Assembly (NCBI RefSeq): GCF_014207985.1
Contig: NZ_JACHMI010000001.1
Span: forward strand, 10,895,001-10,959,000
DNA from: Nonomuraea rubra
GTDB taxonomy: Bacteria > Actinomycetota > Actinomycetes > Streptosporangiales > Streptosporangiaceae
Length of the DNA: 64,000 nt
Direction: 5' to 3'
The number at the start of each line of letters is the position of its first letter. Within the stretch, counting starts at the first letter, position 1. The notes under the pieces are model-generated. The model was not told where the DNA came from and searched no databases. It worked only from the letters and a program-made list of their open reading frames with translations. Positions 1-7,612 of the stretch are shown piece by piece. The position numbers were made by a program, and so were the translations under genes.

Positions 1-128
1 CAGGCGGCTGCGACTCCTGGTACCTGGACGAGCACGGGGTGAACCGGACGATCTGGCCGGGCTTCACCTTCGAGTACTGGGCGCGTACGCGGAGGGTGAA
101 GCCCGGCGCCTACGAGCTCATCTACTAG
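1..128 (+). CDS. C-terminal end of a flavin-containing (Baeyer-Villiger type) monooxygenase, partial
   Basis: Only the last 41 codons are in the window, in the frame whose codons begin at base 3, ending at TAG 126-128. The tail contains SWYLDEHGVNRTIWPGF followed by a basic stretch and a terminal YEL motif. This is the usual C-terminus of class B flavin monooxygenases of the cyclohexanone-monooxygenase/EthA kind, which insert one oxygen atom into ketones or related substrates using FAD and NADPH. The cofactor motifs lie outside the window, so substrate and length are unknown. The gene converges on the gamma-glutamyltransferase and overlaps its stop by 11 bases. Confidence 0.7.
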   Translation, partial: GGCDSWYLDEHGVNRTIWPGFTFEYWARTRRVKPGAYELIY

Positions 129-1866
129 GGGAGACCACCATCGCGCTGCCGCCGCCGCGGCGTGACGGCTCGGCCACGGCCTGGACCCGGTTCCTGCTCA
201 GGAACTCCAGCGCCGTGGCGGCCCCGATCTCCGGGTTCAGCACGAAGCTGTGCCCCTTGGCCTCCAGCTCGGCGCGGTACAGGTCCAGGAACCCCTGCTC
301 GGCCTGGGTCTGCGCGGTGTTCCGCTGGGTGGCGCGCGGCGCGGCGAGCGCGTCGGGCAGGCTCATGCCGAGCTCGTACCGGTTGAGCAGGATCTGCAGC
401 ACGGTCGTGATGATCGTGGAGCCACCGGGCGAGCCGGCCGCCAGCACCGGCCTGCCGTCGTCGAACACCAGCGTCGGTGCCATCGACGAGCGCGGCCGCT
501 TGCCGGGGCCCGGCAGGTTCGGGTCGCCGGGGGCGGGGCCGAAGGTGAAGTCGGTCAGCTCGTTGTTGAGCAGGACGCCGCGGCCCGGCACCACGATGCC
601 GTTGCCGCCGGTGGACTCGATGGTCAGGTTGTAGGCGATCACGTTGCCCCAGCGGTCGGCGACTACCAGGTGCGTGGTCTCGGGGCCCTCCTGGGCGACC
701 GGGGTGGCGGTGCCCGTGGGGGGAGCGCAGCCCTCGTACGTGCCGTCGGGCTCGCCCGGCGCGGCCGGATGCGGCATGGCGGTGCCGCCGACCAGGCAGG
801 CCCGCTCCTTGGCGAAGCCGTCGGACAGCAGCTCGCGCAGCGGCACGCCGGGGATGTCGCCGACGTACTTGCCGCGGTCGGCGAAGGCCAGCCTGGACGC
901 CTCCAGGTACTCGTGCAGGCCGGCCTGCGGCAGCGCCTCCAGGATGTTCAGCGCCTCGCCGACCGTGGAGCCGCCGGAGGAGGGCGGGGCCATGCCGTAC
1001 ACGTCCAGGCCGTTGTAGGAGACCTTGGTGGGGCGGCGCTGGATGGCGCGGTAGTCGCGCAGGTCGGACAGCTCCATCAGGCCGGGCCGGACGTTGCGGG
1101 TGCTGCCGGGGGTGACCGGCGGGTTCTTGACCGTGGCCACGATCTCCTTGCCGAGCTGGCCGCCGTACAGCCAGCCGGGGCCGCGCCTGCCCAGCTCGCG
1201 GTAGGTGTCGGCGAGCTCGGGGTTCCTGAAGACGGAGCCGACGGGCGGCGGGGCGCCGTTCGGGAGGTAGAGCTCGGCCGTGGAGGCGATGTCCTTGAAG
1301 CGGCCGGCGTTCGCGGCGGTCTGGTCGTGGAACGTCTGGTCCACGACGAAGCCCTTGGACGCCACCTCGATCGCCGGCTGGAGCGCCTGCCTGAGGGAGA
1401 TCGTGCCGAACCTGCGCAGGGCCAGGTCCCAGTTCGCGACCGTGCCCGGCACGCCCGCCGACAGGCCGCTGGTGACGCCCTCCTCGAACGGGATGCCCTC
1501 CAGCGAGGTGGCGGTCATGGCGCGCGGGGCGGTCTCGCGGCCGTCGATCGTGAACACCTCGCGCCGCCTGGCGTCGTAGTAGACCATGAAGCCGCCGCCG
1601 GCCAGCCCGGCCGAGTACGGCTCCGTGACGCCCAGCACCGCGCCCGCCGCGACCGCGGCGTCCATGGCGTTGCCGCCCCTCTTCAGCACGGAGATGGCGG
1701 CCCTGCTGGCGTCGAGGTCGACGGTGGCCACCGCGCCGCCGTACCCTTCGGCGACGGGGACCTTCTGGTTATGGGCCTGTGTATGGGCCTGCTGTGCGAG
1801 CGCGGCGGGCGCGGGCACGAGCGAGACGAGGACTGCTGCTGCTGCGGGAATGATCGCACGGCGCAT
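118..1866 (-). CDS. ggt: Gamma-glutamyltransferase, secreted
   Basis: A 582-residue Ntn-hydrolase that transfers or hydrolyses the gamma-glutamyl group of glutathione and similar compounds. The precursor cleaves itself into two subunits. The cleavage nucleophile is visible as Thr397 in ETTHLVVADRWGN, preceded by the expected large-subunit motifs (GGNAMDAAVA, GLAGGGFMVYYD) and followed by PGKRPRSSMAPT and AAGSPGGSTI of the small subunit. I start at ATG 1866 because the next residues (MRRAIIPAAAAVLVSLV...ALA) form a clean signal peptide; an in-frame start 17 codons upstream would bury it. The protein therefore probably acts outside the membrane. It stands alone, divergent from the sensor kinase. 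Confidence 0.93.
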   Translation of the reverse strand: MRRAIIPAAAAVLVSLVPAPAALAQQAHTQAHNQKVPVAEGYGGAVATVDLDASRAAISVLKRGGNAMDAAVAAGAVLGVTEPYSAGLAGGGFMVYYDARRREVFTIDGRETAPRAMTATSLEGIPFEEGVTSGLSAGVPGTVANWDLALRRFGTISLRQALQPAIEVASKGFVVDQTFHDQTAANAGRFKDIASTAELYLPNGAPPPVGSVFRNPELADTYRELGRRGPGWLYGGQLGKEIVATVKNPPVTPGSTRNVRPGLMELSDLRDYRAIQRRPTKVSYNGLDVYGMAPPSSGGSTVGEALNILEALPQAGLHEYLEASRLAFADRGKYVGDIPGVPLRELLSDGFAKERACLVGGTAMPHPAAPGEPDGTYEGCAPPTGTATPVAQEGPETTHLVVADRWGNVIAYNLTIESTGGNGIVVPGRGVLLNNELTDFTFGPAPGDPNLPGPGKRPRSSMAPTLVFDDGRPVLAAGSPGGSTIITTVLQILLNRYELGMSLPDALAAPRATQRNTAQTQAEQGFLDLYRAELEAKGHSFVLNPEIGAATALEFLSRNRVQAVAEPSRRGGGSAMVVSPSR

Positions 1867-1952
1867 GGTCCCACCATGACCCAGGTACGCCCCGGGTGGT
1901 AGGGCCTCCTGACACATAGGGATGATGTGCTGGTCAGAAGGGGTGATCTAGC

Positions 1953-3068
1953 GTGGGTGGCATGCGCAGGAAGTACGGCTTCGACCCCTACCTCGCCCTG
2001 ATCGTGGCCGCCGCCCAGCTGGTGATCGCCAAGGGCGCCTCCTGGGGGCAGCGGCTGGAACGCGAGGCGCTCGACCCGTACGCGTACGTGCTGCTGCTGG
2101 TCGGCCCGCTCGCGGTGCTGCTGCACCGCCGCTACCCGCTGATCACGACCGCCGCCGCGCTGGCCGCCTGCGACCTGTTCCTGATCGGCGGGTACGCCTA
2201 CGGCCCCACCTTCATCAGCCCCGGCGTCCTGCTGGTCCTCCTGGTGCTGCGCGGCAGGAGGCTGATGGCCTGGGTGATGGCCGGGATGACGCTGCTGTCG
2301 TTCCTCACCTACGCCTGGATGGTCGGCAACCGCGACCTGTTCCACAGCGTGTGGATCCTGACCTCCATCATGCTGCTCATGGTCGTGGCCGAGCTGGTCA
2401 GGAACGTCAGGGAGCGCAGGGCCGAGCGGGCGCGGGTCGAGGAGGAGGAAGCCAGGCGGCAGGCCAGCGAGGAGCGGCTGACGATGGCGCAGGAGCTGCA
2501 CGACGTCCTGGCGCACAACATCTCGCTCATCCACGTGCAGGCCTCGACCGCGCTGCACCTCATCGACGCCAACCCCGAGCAGGCCAGGAGCGCCCTGGCC
2601 ACGATCAAGACGGCCTCCAAGGAGGTGCTCGGCGAGATGCGCTCGGTGCTGAACGTGCTGCGCGAGGGCGCGCCCCGCTCCCCCACGGCCGGGCTCGACC
2701 GGCTCGACGAGCTGATCGAGCGCTCGGGGGTGGACGTGACGCTCAAACGCGTCGGCTCCCGGCCGCTGCCCCCGCAGGTGGAGCGGGCGGCGTACCGGAT
2801 CGTCCAGGAGTCGCTCACGAACGCGGCCAGGCACGCGCCCGGGGCGGCGGTGAGCGTCCGGCTGGAGTACGGCGAGCAGGAGCTGGCCCTGCGCGTCACC
2901 GACTCCGGCTCCGGCACCCCTGGCGCGCTGTCCGAGTCGGGCAGCGGCAACGGCATCCCCGGCATGCGCGAGCGGGCTTCCGCGCTTGGCGGCACGCTGG
3001 TCGCCGGCCCTTCCGGCACCGGCTTCGAGGTCGAGGCCCGGCTGCCCCTACCCGAGGAGACGTCATGA
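1953..3068 (+). CDS. Two-component sensor histidine kinase, NarL/LiaS type
   Basis: This 371-residue membrane kinase phosphorylates the response regulator encoded immediately downstream. Residues about 15-150 hold four to five hydrophobic segments with very short loops, so it has no obvious extracellular sensor domain and may sense within the membrane. A short coiled-coil follows, then the HisKA_3 box ELHDVLAHNISLIHVQAS with phospho-acceptor His183, then an HATPase domain with the N-box ESLTNAARHA and the G-box GNGIPGMRERA near the end. I chose GTG 1953, which has a ribosome-binding AGAAGGGGTGA 8-10 bases upstream; ATG 1962 is the alternative. The stop overlaps the regulator start as ATGA, so the two are translationally coupled. 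The signal is unknown. Confidence 0.9.
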   Translation: MGGMRRKYGFDPYLALIVAAAQLVIAKGASWGQRLEREALDPYAYVLLLVGPLAVLLHRRYPLITTAAALAACDLFLIGGYAYGPTFISPGVLLVLLVLRGRRLMAWVMAGMTLLSFLTYAWMVGNRDLFHSVWILTSIMLLMVVAELVRNVRERRAERARVEEEEARRQASEERLTMAQELHDVLAHNISLIHVQASTALHLIDANPEQARSALATIKTASKEVLGEMRSVLNVLREGAPRSPTAGLDRLDELIERSGVDVTLKRVGSRPLPPQVERAAYRIVQESLTNAARHAPGAAVSVRLEYGEQELALRVTDSGSGTPGALSESGSGNGIPGMRERASALGGTLVAGPSGTGFEVEARLPLPEETS

Positions 3069-3712
3069 TCAAGGTTCTGCTGGCGGACGACCAGGCGCTG
3101 GTCCGCGCGGGCTTCAAGGCGCTGCTCGACGCCCAGCCTGACATGACCGTGGTGGCCGAGGCGTCCGACGGCGCGCAGGCCGTCCGGCTGGCGGGCGAGC
3201 ACCAGCCGGACGTCGTGCTCATGGACATCCGCATGCCGGGCACCGACGGCCTGACCGCCACCCGCCAGATGCCGCCGGGGCCGCACATCATCATCCTGAC
3301 GACGTTCGAGCTGGACGAGTACGTCTTCGAGGCGCTGCGCGGCGGCGCCAGCGGCTTCCTGGTCAAGGACACCGAGCCCGCCGAGCTGATCCAGGCGGTG
3401 CGCGTGGTGGCGGCCGGCGAGGCGCTGCTGTCGCCCAGCGTGACCCGCCGGCTGATCGCCGAGTACGCCTCCCGCGCCAAGGAGCCGGTCGCCGCCGACG
3501 GCCTCGACCAGCTCACCGAGCGCGAACGCGAGGTGCTCGCCCTGGTCGGCACCGGGATGACGAACGACGAGATCGCGGCCAAGCTGTTCATGTCCCCGGC
3601 GACGGCGAAGACGCACGTGAGCCGGGCCATGATGAAGCTGCACGCCCGCGACCGCGCCCAGCTCGTCGTCATCGCCTACGAGTCGGGCCTGGTCAAGCCC
3701 GGCTGGTTGTGA
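3065..3712 (+). CDS. Response regulator, NarL/LuxR family
   Basis: A 215-residue DNA-binding regulator paired with the kinase just upstream. The receiver domain shows the acidic pair near residue 8-9 (LLADDQ), the phospho-acceptor Asp54 in VVLMDIRMPG and Lys101 in GFLVKD. The C-terminal LuxR-type helix-turn-helix spans roughly residues 150-205 (LTEREREVLALVGTGMTNDEIAAKL...ATAKTHVSR). The start at ATG 3065 is fixed by the ATGA overlap with the kinase stop; longer in-frame extensions run back through the kinase gene and are not real. Its 3' end overlaps the convergent monooxygenase gene by 20 bases. Targets are not evident from the window. Confidence 0.93.
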   Translation: MIKVLLADDQALVRAGFKALLDAQPDMTVVAEASDGAQAVRLAGEHQPDVVLMDIRMPGTDGLTATRQMPPGPHIIILTTFELDEYVFEALRGGASGFLVKDTEPAELIQAVRVVAAGEALLSPSVTRRLIAEYASRAKEPVAADGLDQLTEREREVLALVGTGMTNDEIAAKLFMSPATAKTHVSRAMMKLHARDRAQLVVIAYESGLVKPGWL

Positions 3713-5126
3713 GGCCCGCGCCGAACCACTCCTCGGCCGCCTCGGCCAGCCCGTCGGTGCCCGCCCAGGCCACGTAGCCGTCGGGGCGGATCAGCAGCGC
3801 GTCGGCGGGCGGGTCGTCGCAGCGGGCGCGCACCACGTCGATCCAGTCGCCCGCGACCTCCGCGCCGCCGCCGAGGTCGAGCAGCACGGGCCTGGCCGCG
3901 CGCATCAGCTCGGCCACCCGGCCGCCGCCGTCCAGCTCCAGATCGGGCACGAACCGGCCGACCAGGGGGTCCTCCGCCGGCCCGTAGCCGAGCCCGGAGT
4001 CCTGCAGCAGCAGGCCCAGGTGCCGGGCCGGCCCCGGGAAGGCGAACACCTCGCCGAGCAGCTCGCGCAGCGCCAGCCCGTCCTCGCCCTCCACCCGGTC
4101 GATCGCCGCCTGCGCGCGCGTCTGCATGAGCGTGCGGGCCCCGATCGGCCGCCGCTCGGCGTCGTACGTGTCGAGCAGCGTCTCCGGCACGCGCCCCCGC
4201 AGCACGCCGGCCAGCTTCCAGGCGAGGTTGACCGCGTCCGTCATGCCCACGTTCAGCGCCGACCCGCCCGCCGGGAACAGGTGGGCGGCGTCCCCGGCCA
4301 CGAACACCCGCCCGGCCCGGTACCGCTCGGCCAGCCGGGCCTGGGCGACCGTGCTCGACAGCCAGATCGGCTCGCCGAGCGGGACGTCCCTGCCCAGCAC
4401 GCGGCGCACGGCCGCGCGGAAGCCGTCCAGGGTGACGGGGCCGTCGGGCAGCGCGGCCGGCTCGCGCACGCCGGCGATGAGCACGCCGTCCTGCAGCGAG
4501 GTGAGCAGGACACGGCCCTGCGGCGTGCGGTTCCAGCCCGGCTGCAGGCCGTCCGACTCCAGGCTCTCGAAGACCTTGATATCGGCCTTGAAGTGGCCGA
4601 CGATCAGCCCCTCCTCGTCCGTGGTGCCGGGGAAGGCGATCCCGGCCCACTCCCGTACGCGGCTGCGGGCGCCGTCGCAGCCGACGGCGTACCGGGCGCG
4701 GAGGTGCGTGTCCCCGACGCCGAGCGTAACCCCCTCCTCGTCCTGGGCCAGCGAGGTCACCTCGCGGCCGCGCCTGATCTCGACGCCGAGCTCGCGCGCC
4801 CGCTCGGCCAGCAGCCGCTCCAGCCGGGGCTGCTGGATGAGCAGCAAGCGCAGCGGCAGGTCGTCGATCCCCTCGAAGCTCAGCGGCACCCCGGCGAACG
4901 GGAAGCCGGCGGCCCGTCCCGAGAACGGGCTGCCGGCGCTGAAGCGCTCCAGCAGCCCCCGGTGGTCGAGCACATCGACGATCTGCCCGCCCAGCCCGTT
5001 GGCCTTGGGCAGCTCGCTCGGCCCGTCCCTCTTCTCCAGCACGACGGGGCGCACGCCGGCCAGGCTCAGCTCGCACGCGAGCATCAGCCCGACGGGTCCC
5101 GCCCCCACGATCAGCACATCTTCCAT
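3693..5126 (-). CDS. FAD-dependent aromatic-type monooxygenase (PheA/TfdB family)
   Basis: A 477-residue class A flavoprotein hydroxylase that would use NAD(P)H and O2 to hydroxylate an aromatic or polyketide-like substrate. The N-terminal Rossmann motif VGAGPVGLMLACEL binds the ADP part of FAD. The middle DG region is present (YAVGCDGARSRVREWAGI), and the second FAD motif reads VAGDAAHLFPAGGSALNVGMTDA. The C-terminal thioredoxin-like extension typical of the family follows. It is divergent from the HTH/Clp_N pair across only 51 bases that carry a mirror-symmetric promoter, with the start codon 8 bases from a -10-like box. Homologues include antibiotic-inactivating hydroxylases, so a detoxifying role is plausible but inferred. 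The 3' end overlaps the response regulator by 20 bases. Confidence 0.88.
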   Translation of the reverse strand: MEDVLIVGAGPVGLMLACELSLAGVRPVVLEKRDGPSELPKANGLGGQIVDVLDHRGLLERFSAGSPFSGRAAGFPFAGVPLSFEGIDDLPLRLLLIQQPRLERLLAERARELGVEIRRGREVTSLAQDEEGVTLGVGDTHLRARYAVGCDGARSRVREWAGIAFPGTTDEEGLIVGHFKADIKVFESLESDGLQPGWNRTPQGRVLLTSLQDGVLIAGVREPAALPDGPVTLDGFRAAVRRVLGRDVPLGEPIWLSSTVAQARLAERYRAGRVFVAGDAAHLFPAGGSALNVGMTDAVNLAWKLAGVLRGRVPETLLDTYDAERRPIGARTLMQTRAQAAIDRVEGEDGLALRELLGEVFAFPGPARHLGLLLQDSGLGYGPAEDPLVGRFVPDLELDGGGRVAELMRAARPVLLDLGGGAEVAGDWIDVVRARCDDPPADALLIRPDGYVAWAGTDGLAEAAEEWFGAGLTTSRA

Positions 5127-5129
5127 GCC

Positions 5130-5175
5130 TGTCAGGCTAGATTGACAAATTTCGAGCTGTCAAGCTAGCCTGACA
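5130..5175. promoter_or_regulatory. Mirror-symmetric divergent promoter/operator
   Basis: Two 18-base elements face each other: TGTCAGGCTAGATTGACA (5130-5147) and TGTCAAGCTAGCCTGACA (5158-5175). Each is the reverse complement of the other at 17 of 18 positions, and the right-hand one is itself a palindrome at 16 of 18. Read as promoters, each strand has TTGACA, an 18-base gap, then TAGCCT. Those boxes end 6-7 bases before GTG 5178 on the plus strand and 7-8 bases before ATG 5126 on the minus strand, which implies leaderless messages. The same bases could be two TGTCA-N8-TGACA operator sites. Seen directly; the function is inferred. Confidence 0.65.
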
Positions 5176-5177
5176 AC

Positions 5178-5381
5178 GTGGACGTTAGAGAGCTGACCGA
5201 GCGGATCCGCGCCAACGACCCCGCGATGGGGCTGCGCGCGGTCGGGGCGCTGCACCGGCTGGCCGAGCAGGTCGAGGCGGTGTCCGTGGCGCTGGCCAGG
5301 GAGCAGGGCTGGACCTGGGAGCAGATCGGCGACGCGCTCGGCATGTCGCGGCAGTCGGTGCACGCCAAGTACGGGAAATGA
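5178..5381 (+). CDS. Small helix-turn-helix DNA-binding protein
   Basis: A 67-residue protein with one clear helix-turn-helix at the C-terminus, WTWEQIGDALGMSRQSVHAKYG, preceded by an amphipathic helical region (LHRLAEQVEAVSVALAREQG) that could dimerise. It resembles the sigma-region-4-like HTH proteins that actinomycetes often encode directly before a Clp_N protein. The GTG start lies 2 bases after the operator-like element, so the transcript is probably leaderless. Its stop is followed within 12 bases by the Clp_N gene, so the two are one operon, divergent from the flavin monooxygenase. It is the natural candidate to bind the intergenic palindromes, but this is inference. Confidence 0.85.
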   Translation: MDVRELTERIRANDPAMGLRAVGALHRLAEQVEAVSVALAREQGWTWEQIGDALGMSRQSVHAKYGK

Positions 5382-5392
5382 GGGGGCTGACG

Positions 5393-5848
5393 ATGTTCGG
5401 CAGGCAGAAGAGCCCGGTCACGGTGATCGTCAAGGCCGCGTTCGAGGAGGCCAGGCTGCGCGGCGACCGGCGGCTGGGCACCGAGCACATGCTGCTCGGC
5501 CTCCTGCACCACGAGGAGTCCGCCCGGGCGCTCGGCGTCGATCTGGCCGCCGCCCGCGCGGCGCTGGAGGAGCTCGACCGGGCCGCGCTGCGCATGCTGG
5601 GGCTGGAGGTGGGCGAGCTGCCCGACACGCCGCGCAAGCACCCCGCGGTCCCCGCCACCGCGCTCACCTCCAGCGCCAGGGCCGTGCTCAACGACGCCAT
5701 CAAGGCCACGAAGGCGAAGACCAGGGACGCCGAGGCGCCCCGGCACCTGGTGCTCAACCTGCTGGCGCAGAAGCGGCCCGACCCCGTCGCGCAGCTCATC
5801 GACCAGCTCGGCATCGACCGCGCCGCCGTGCGCCACCGCATCGCCTGA
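5393..5848 (+). CDS. Stand-alone Clp N-terminal-domain protein
   Basis: A 151-residue protein made essentially of the double Clp_N repeat that in ClpC/ClpA binds adaptors, substrates and cyclic-peptide antibiotics. Repeat one includes LGTEHMLLGLLHHEESARAL and repeat two includes LTSSARAVLNDAI and PRHLVLNLL. No AAA+ ATPase or protease part is present, so it cannot unfold proteins itself. I start at ATG 5393, which has AGGGGG 7 bases upstream; an in-frame ATG at 5378 overlaps the HTH stop and lacks such a site. In mycobacteria, Clp_N-only proteins (ClpC2 type) are reported to capture ClpC1-targeting antibiotics. A drug decoy or ligand sensor working with the HTH partner is therefore an attractive but unproven reading. 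Confidence 0.87.
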   Translation: MFGRQKSPVTVIVKAAFEEARLRGDRRLGTEHMLLGLLHHEESARALGVDLAAARAALEELDRAALRMLGLEVGELPDTPRKHPAVPATALTSSARAVLNDAIKATKAKTRDAEAPRHLVLNLLAQKRPDPVAQLIDQLGIDRAAVRHRIA

Positions 5849-5894
5849 CGAAATGTGGTTGATCTCCCGGCCCGGCCGCTGACAAGGTCGGAGG

Positions 5895-6659
5895 ATGCGG
5901 CGCACCTACGACGACCTCGTACGCGAGGCCGACACCGTCTCGGTGGCCGGCTGGGACTTCTCCTGGCTCGACGGCCGGGCCAGCGAGGAACGGCCGTCCT
6001 GGGGCTACTCCCGGCTCCTGGGAGAGCGCATGGCGCGGGCGCGGGCCGCGCTCGACATCCAGACCGGCGGCGGCGAGATCCTCGCCGGCCTGCCCGCACT
6101 GCCCCCGATGACCGTGGCCACCGAGTCGTGGCCGCCCAACCTGCGGCTGGCCGCCTCCCGGCTGCGCCCGCGCGGCGCGTGGGTGGTGCACGACGACGAG
6201 GAGCCGCGCCTGCCGTTCGCCGGCGGCGTCTTCGACCTGGTGAGCAGCCGCCATCCCGTGACGACGTGGTGGGCGGAGATCGCCCGCGTGCTGCGGCCCG
6301 GCGGCGCCTACTTCTCGCAGCAGGTCGGCCCGTGGAGCGTGTACGAGCTGTCCGAGTACTTCCTCGGCCCGCACGAGGGCGGCCACCGCGACCCGGAGCA
6401 CGCCAGGGCCGAGGCCGAGTCCGCCGGGCTGGAGGTCGTGGACCTGCGGTCCGAGCGGCTGCGGATGGAGTTCCGCGACATCGGGGCGGTGATCTACTTC
6501 CTGCGGAAGGTGATCTGGATCGTGCCGGGGTTCTCGGTCGAGCGTTTCTCCGGCAAGCTGCGCTCGTTGCACGAGCGGATCGAGGCCGAGGGGCCGTTCG
6601 TGGCCCACTCCGCCCGGTTCCTGATCGAGGCGAGGAAACCCGATGGCCAGACTGCATGA
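5895..6659 (+). CDS. Class I SAM-dependent methyltransferase
   Basis: A 254-residue methyltransferase of the Rossmann fold. The SAM-binding strand is recognisable as ALDIQTGGGEILAGLP near residues 50-65, followed by an acidic motif (VHDDEEPRLPFAGGVFDLVSSRHP) and VLRPGGAYFSQQVG, the order seen in ubiE-like enzymes. The substrate is not evident. The 3' end overlaps the following VOC gene by 17 bases, so both are probably translated from one message. The gene starts 46 bases after the Clp_N stop and might be read through from the HTH operon, but no promoter or terminator in that gap settles this. Confidence 0.85.
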   Translation: MRRTYDDLVREADTVSVAGWDFSWLDGRASEERPSWGYSRLLGERMARARAALDIQTGGGEILAGLPALPPMTVATESWPPNLRLAASRLRPRGAWVVHDDEEPRLPFAGGVFDLVSSRHPVTTWWAEIARVLRPGGAYFSQQVGPWSVYELSEYFLGPHEGGHRDPEHARAEAESAGLEVVDLRSERLRMEFRDIGAVIYFLRKVIWIVPGFSVERFSGKLRSLHERIEAEGPFVAHSARFLIEARKPDGQTA

Positions 6660-7014
6660 CGTGGTGTTCGACTGCCGGCATCCGGCCTCGCTGGCCCGGT
6701 TCTGGGCGGCGGCGCTCGACGGGTACGCGGTGGCGCCGTACGACGAGGCCGAGCTGGCCCGGCTGCGCGAGCACGGCGTCGAGGACCCCGAGGACGACCC
6801 GACCGTGCTCGTCGAGGGCGGCCCCGTGCGGCTGTGGTTCCAGCGGGTGCCGGAACGCAAGATCGTCAAGAACCGGGTGCACCTCGACCTCCGGGCCGAC
6901 GACCTCGACTCGGAGATCGACCGATTGGTGGAGCTGGGGGCCGAGCTCCAGGAGACGCACGACGACTGGGTTGTACTGACCGACCCCGAGGGCAACGAGT
7001 TCTGCGTGGCCTGA
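6643..7014 (+). CDS. VOC-superfamily glyoxalase-like protein
   Basis: A 123-residue protein of the vicinal-oxygen-chelate fold (glyoxalase/bleomycin-resistance/dioxygenase superfamily). It shows the opening strand DVVFDCRHPASLARFWAAAL, a central KIVKNRVHLDLRADD segment with the metal-facing histidine position, and the closing DPEGNEFCVA. Length and motifs match the glyoxalase-like subgroup common in actinomycetes, for which no single reaction is known. It overlaps the upstream methyltransferase by 17 bases and is therefore co-translated with it. A short perfect hairpin follows at 7032-7048. Confidence 0.82.
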   Translation: MARLHDVVFDCRHPASLARFWAAALDGYAVAPYDEAELARLREHGVEDPEDDPTVLVEGGPVRLWFQRVPERKIVKNRVHLDLRADDLDSEIDRLVELGAELQETHDDWVVLTDPEGNEFCVA

Positions 7015-7031
7015 CGGGCGGCGTGCTACCC

Positions 7032-7048
7032 CCGCCGTCGTACGGCGG
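7032..7048. terminator. Short perfect hairpin after the methyltransferase/VOC pair
   Basis: CCGCCGT (7032-7038), a three-base loop, then ACGGCGG (7042-7048). It lies 17 bases after the VOC stop and has no T run, as is usual in high-GC actinomycetes. It may end that transcript. Confidence 0.4.
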
Positions 7049-7152
7049 CCCCGCCCGAAGCACTCCCCCGGGCGCAGCGCGGGCAGAGCCCGCCGTCCGA
7101 TTCGCCGCGCGGCTCCTCCGGCGACCCTGGATGCACACGTCAAGGAGGAGAC

Positions 7153-7434
7153 ATGAACACTCTGATCATGGCGGGCCCGCACTGGGGCGCCGCCGGCGGC
7201 ATAGCCCCGATCTTCCCCATCGTCTGGGCCCTGCTCTGGGCCGGCTTCATCGCCCTGGCCGTGGTGGGCTGGCGGCGGGGCTGGTGGGGGCCGCGCCGGG
7301 CACCCGCCGCCGCTTCGGCGGCCTCACCGACCGCGTCCGCCGAGCGCATCCTCGCCGAGCGCTACGCCCGCGGCGAGATGACCGACGACGAGTACTTCGA
7401 AAGGATGTCTGTGCTCAGGGGCGGTACATCCTAA
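7153..7434 (+). CDS. SHOCT-domain small membrane protein
   Basis: A 93-residue protein with one strong hydrophobic segment (IFPIVWALLWAGFIALAVVGW, about residues 18-38), a short basic loop, and a C-terminal SHOCT motif (AERILAERYARGEMTDDEYFERMSVLRG). SHOCT motifs are short helical oligomerisation elements found at the ends of many actinobacterial membrane proteins. The start is secured by the strong ribosome-binding site AAGGAGGAG a few bases before ATG 7153. It appears monocistronic and its function is unknown. Confidence 0.85.
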   Translation: MNTLIMAGPHWGAAGGIAPIFPIVWALLWAGFIALAVVGWRRGWWGPRRAPAAASAASPTASAERILAERYARGEMTDDEYFERMSVLRGGTS

Positions 7435-7483
7435 ACGTCACTATCAGTGCGACAACTGTCACTGGCCGCATCCAAGGGGTCGC

Positions 7484-7500
7484 GTTACCTTGCGAGTAAC
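7484..7500. promoter_or_regulatory. GTTAC-N7-GTAAC inverted repeat upstream of the cysteine-rich peptide
   Basis: Five-base arms GTTAC (7484-7488) and GTAAC (7496-7500) lie about 27 bases before the start of the cysteine-rich peptide gene. The position suits an operator or promoter-proximal site, but the arms are short and the reading is tentative. Confidence 0.25.
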
Positions 7501-7526
7501 CGGCCCGAGTGAGAGTGAGGACGAGA

Positions 7527-7610
7527 ATGCGGTCCATCGCCACGTTCTGCGGCCAGTGCAGTTGCGGATGCCCCGAGCTGTTCGTCCACGACCTGGCGCG
7601 CGCCCGCTGA
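7527..7610 (+). CDS. 27-residue cysteine-rich peptide
   Basis: A short gene, ATG 7527 to TGA 7608-7610, with AGG of a GTGAGG ribosome-binding site 7 bases upstream. Its product carries the dense motif CGQCSCGCPELF, four cysteines within eight residues, which is the kind of cluster that binds Cu(I) or Zn(II). The following TauE/SafE-cupredoxin gene begins at GTG 7613, two bases after this stop, so the two are almost certainly translationally coupled. From memory, longer actinobacterial small proteins start with a similar CGQC.CGCPELFVD segment followed by a conserved tail; if so, this is a shortened member. I cannot confirm the homology here. Expression and metal binding are inferred. Confidence 0.55.
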   Translation: MRSIATFCGQCSCGCPELFVHDLARAR

Positions 7611-7612
7611 CC

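Noticed and set aside
250..1902. Long plus-strand reading frame opposite the gamma-glutamyltransferase
   Set aside because: Composition is that of a shadow frame in high-GC DNA; the minus strand has full family motifs and a signal peptide.
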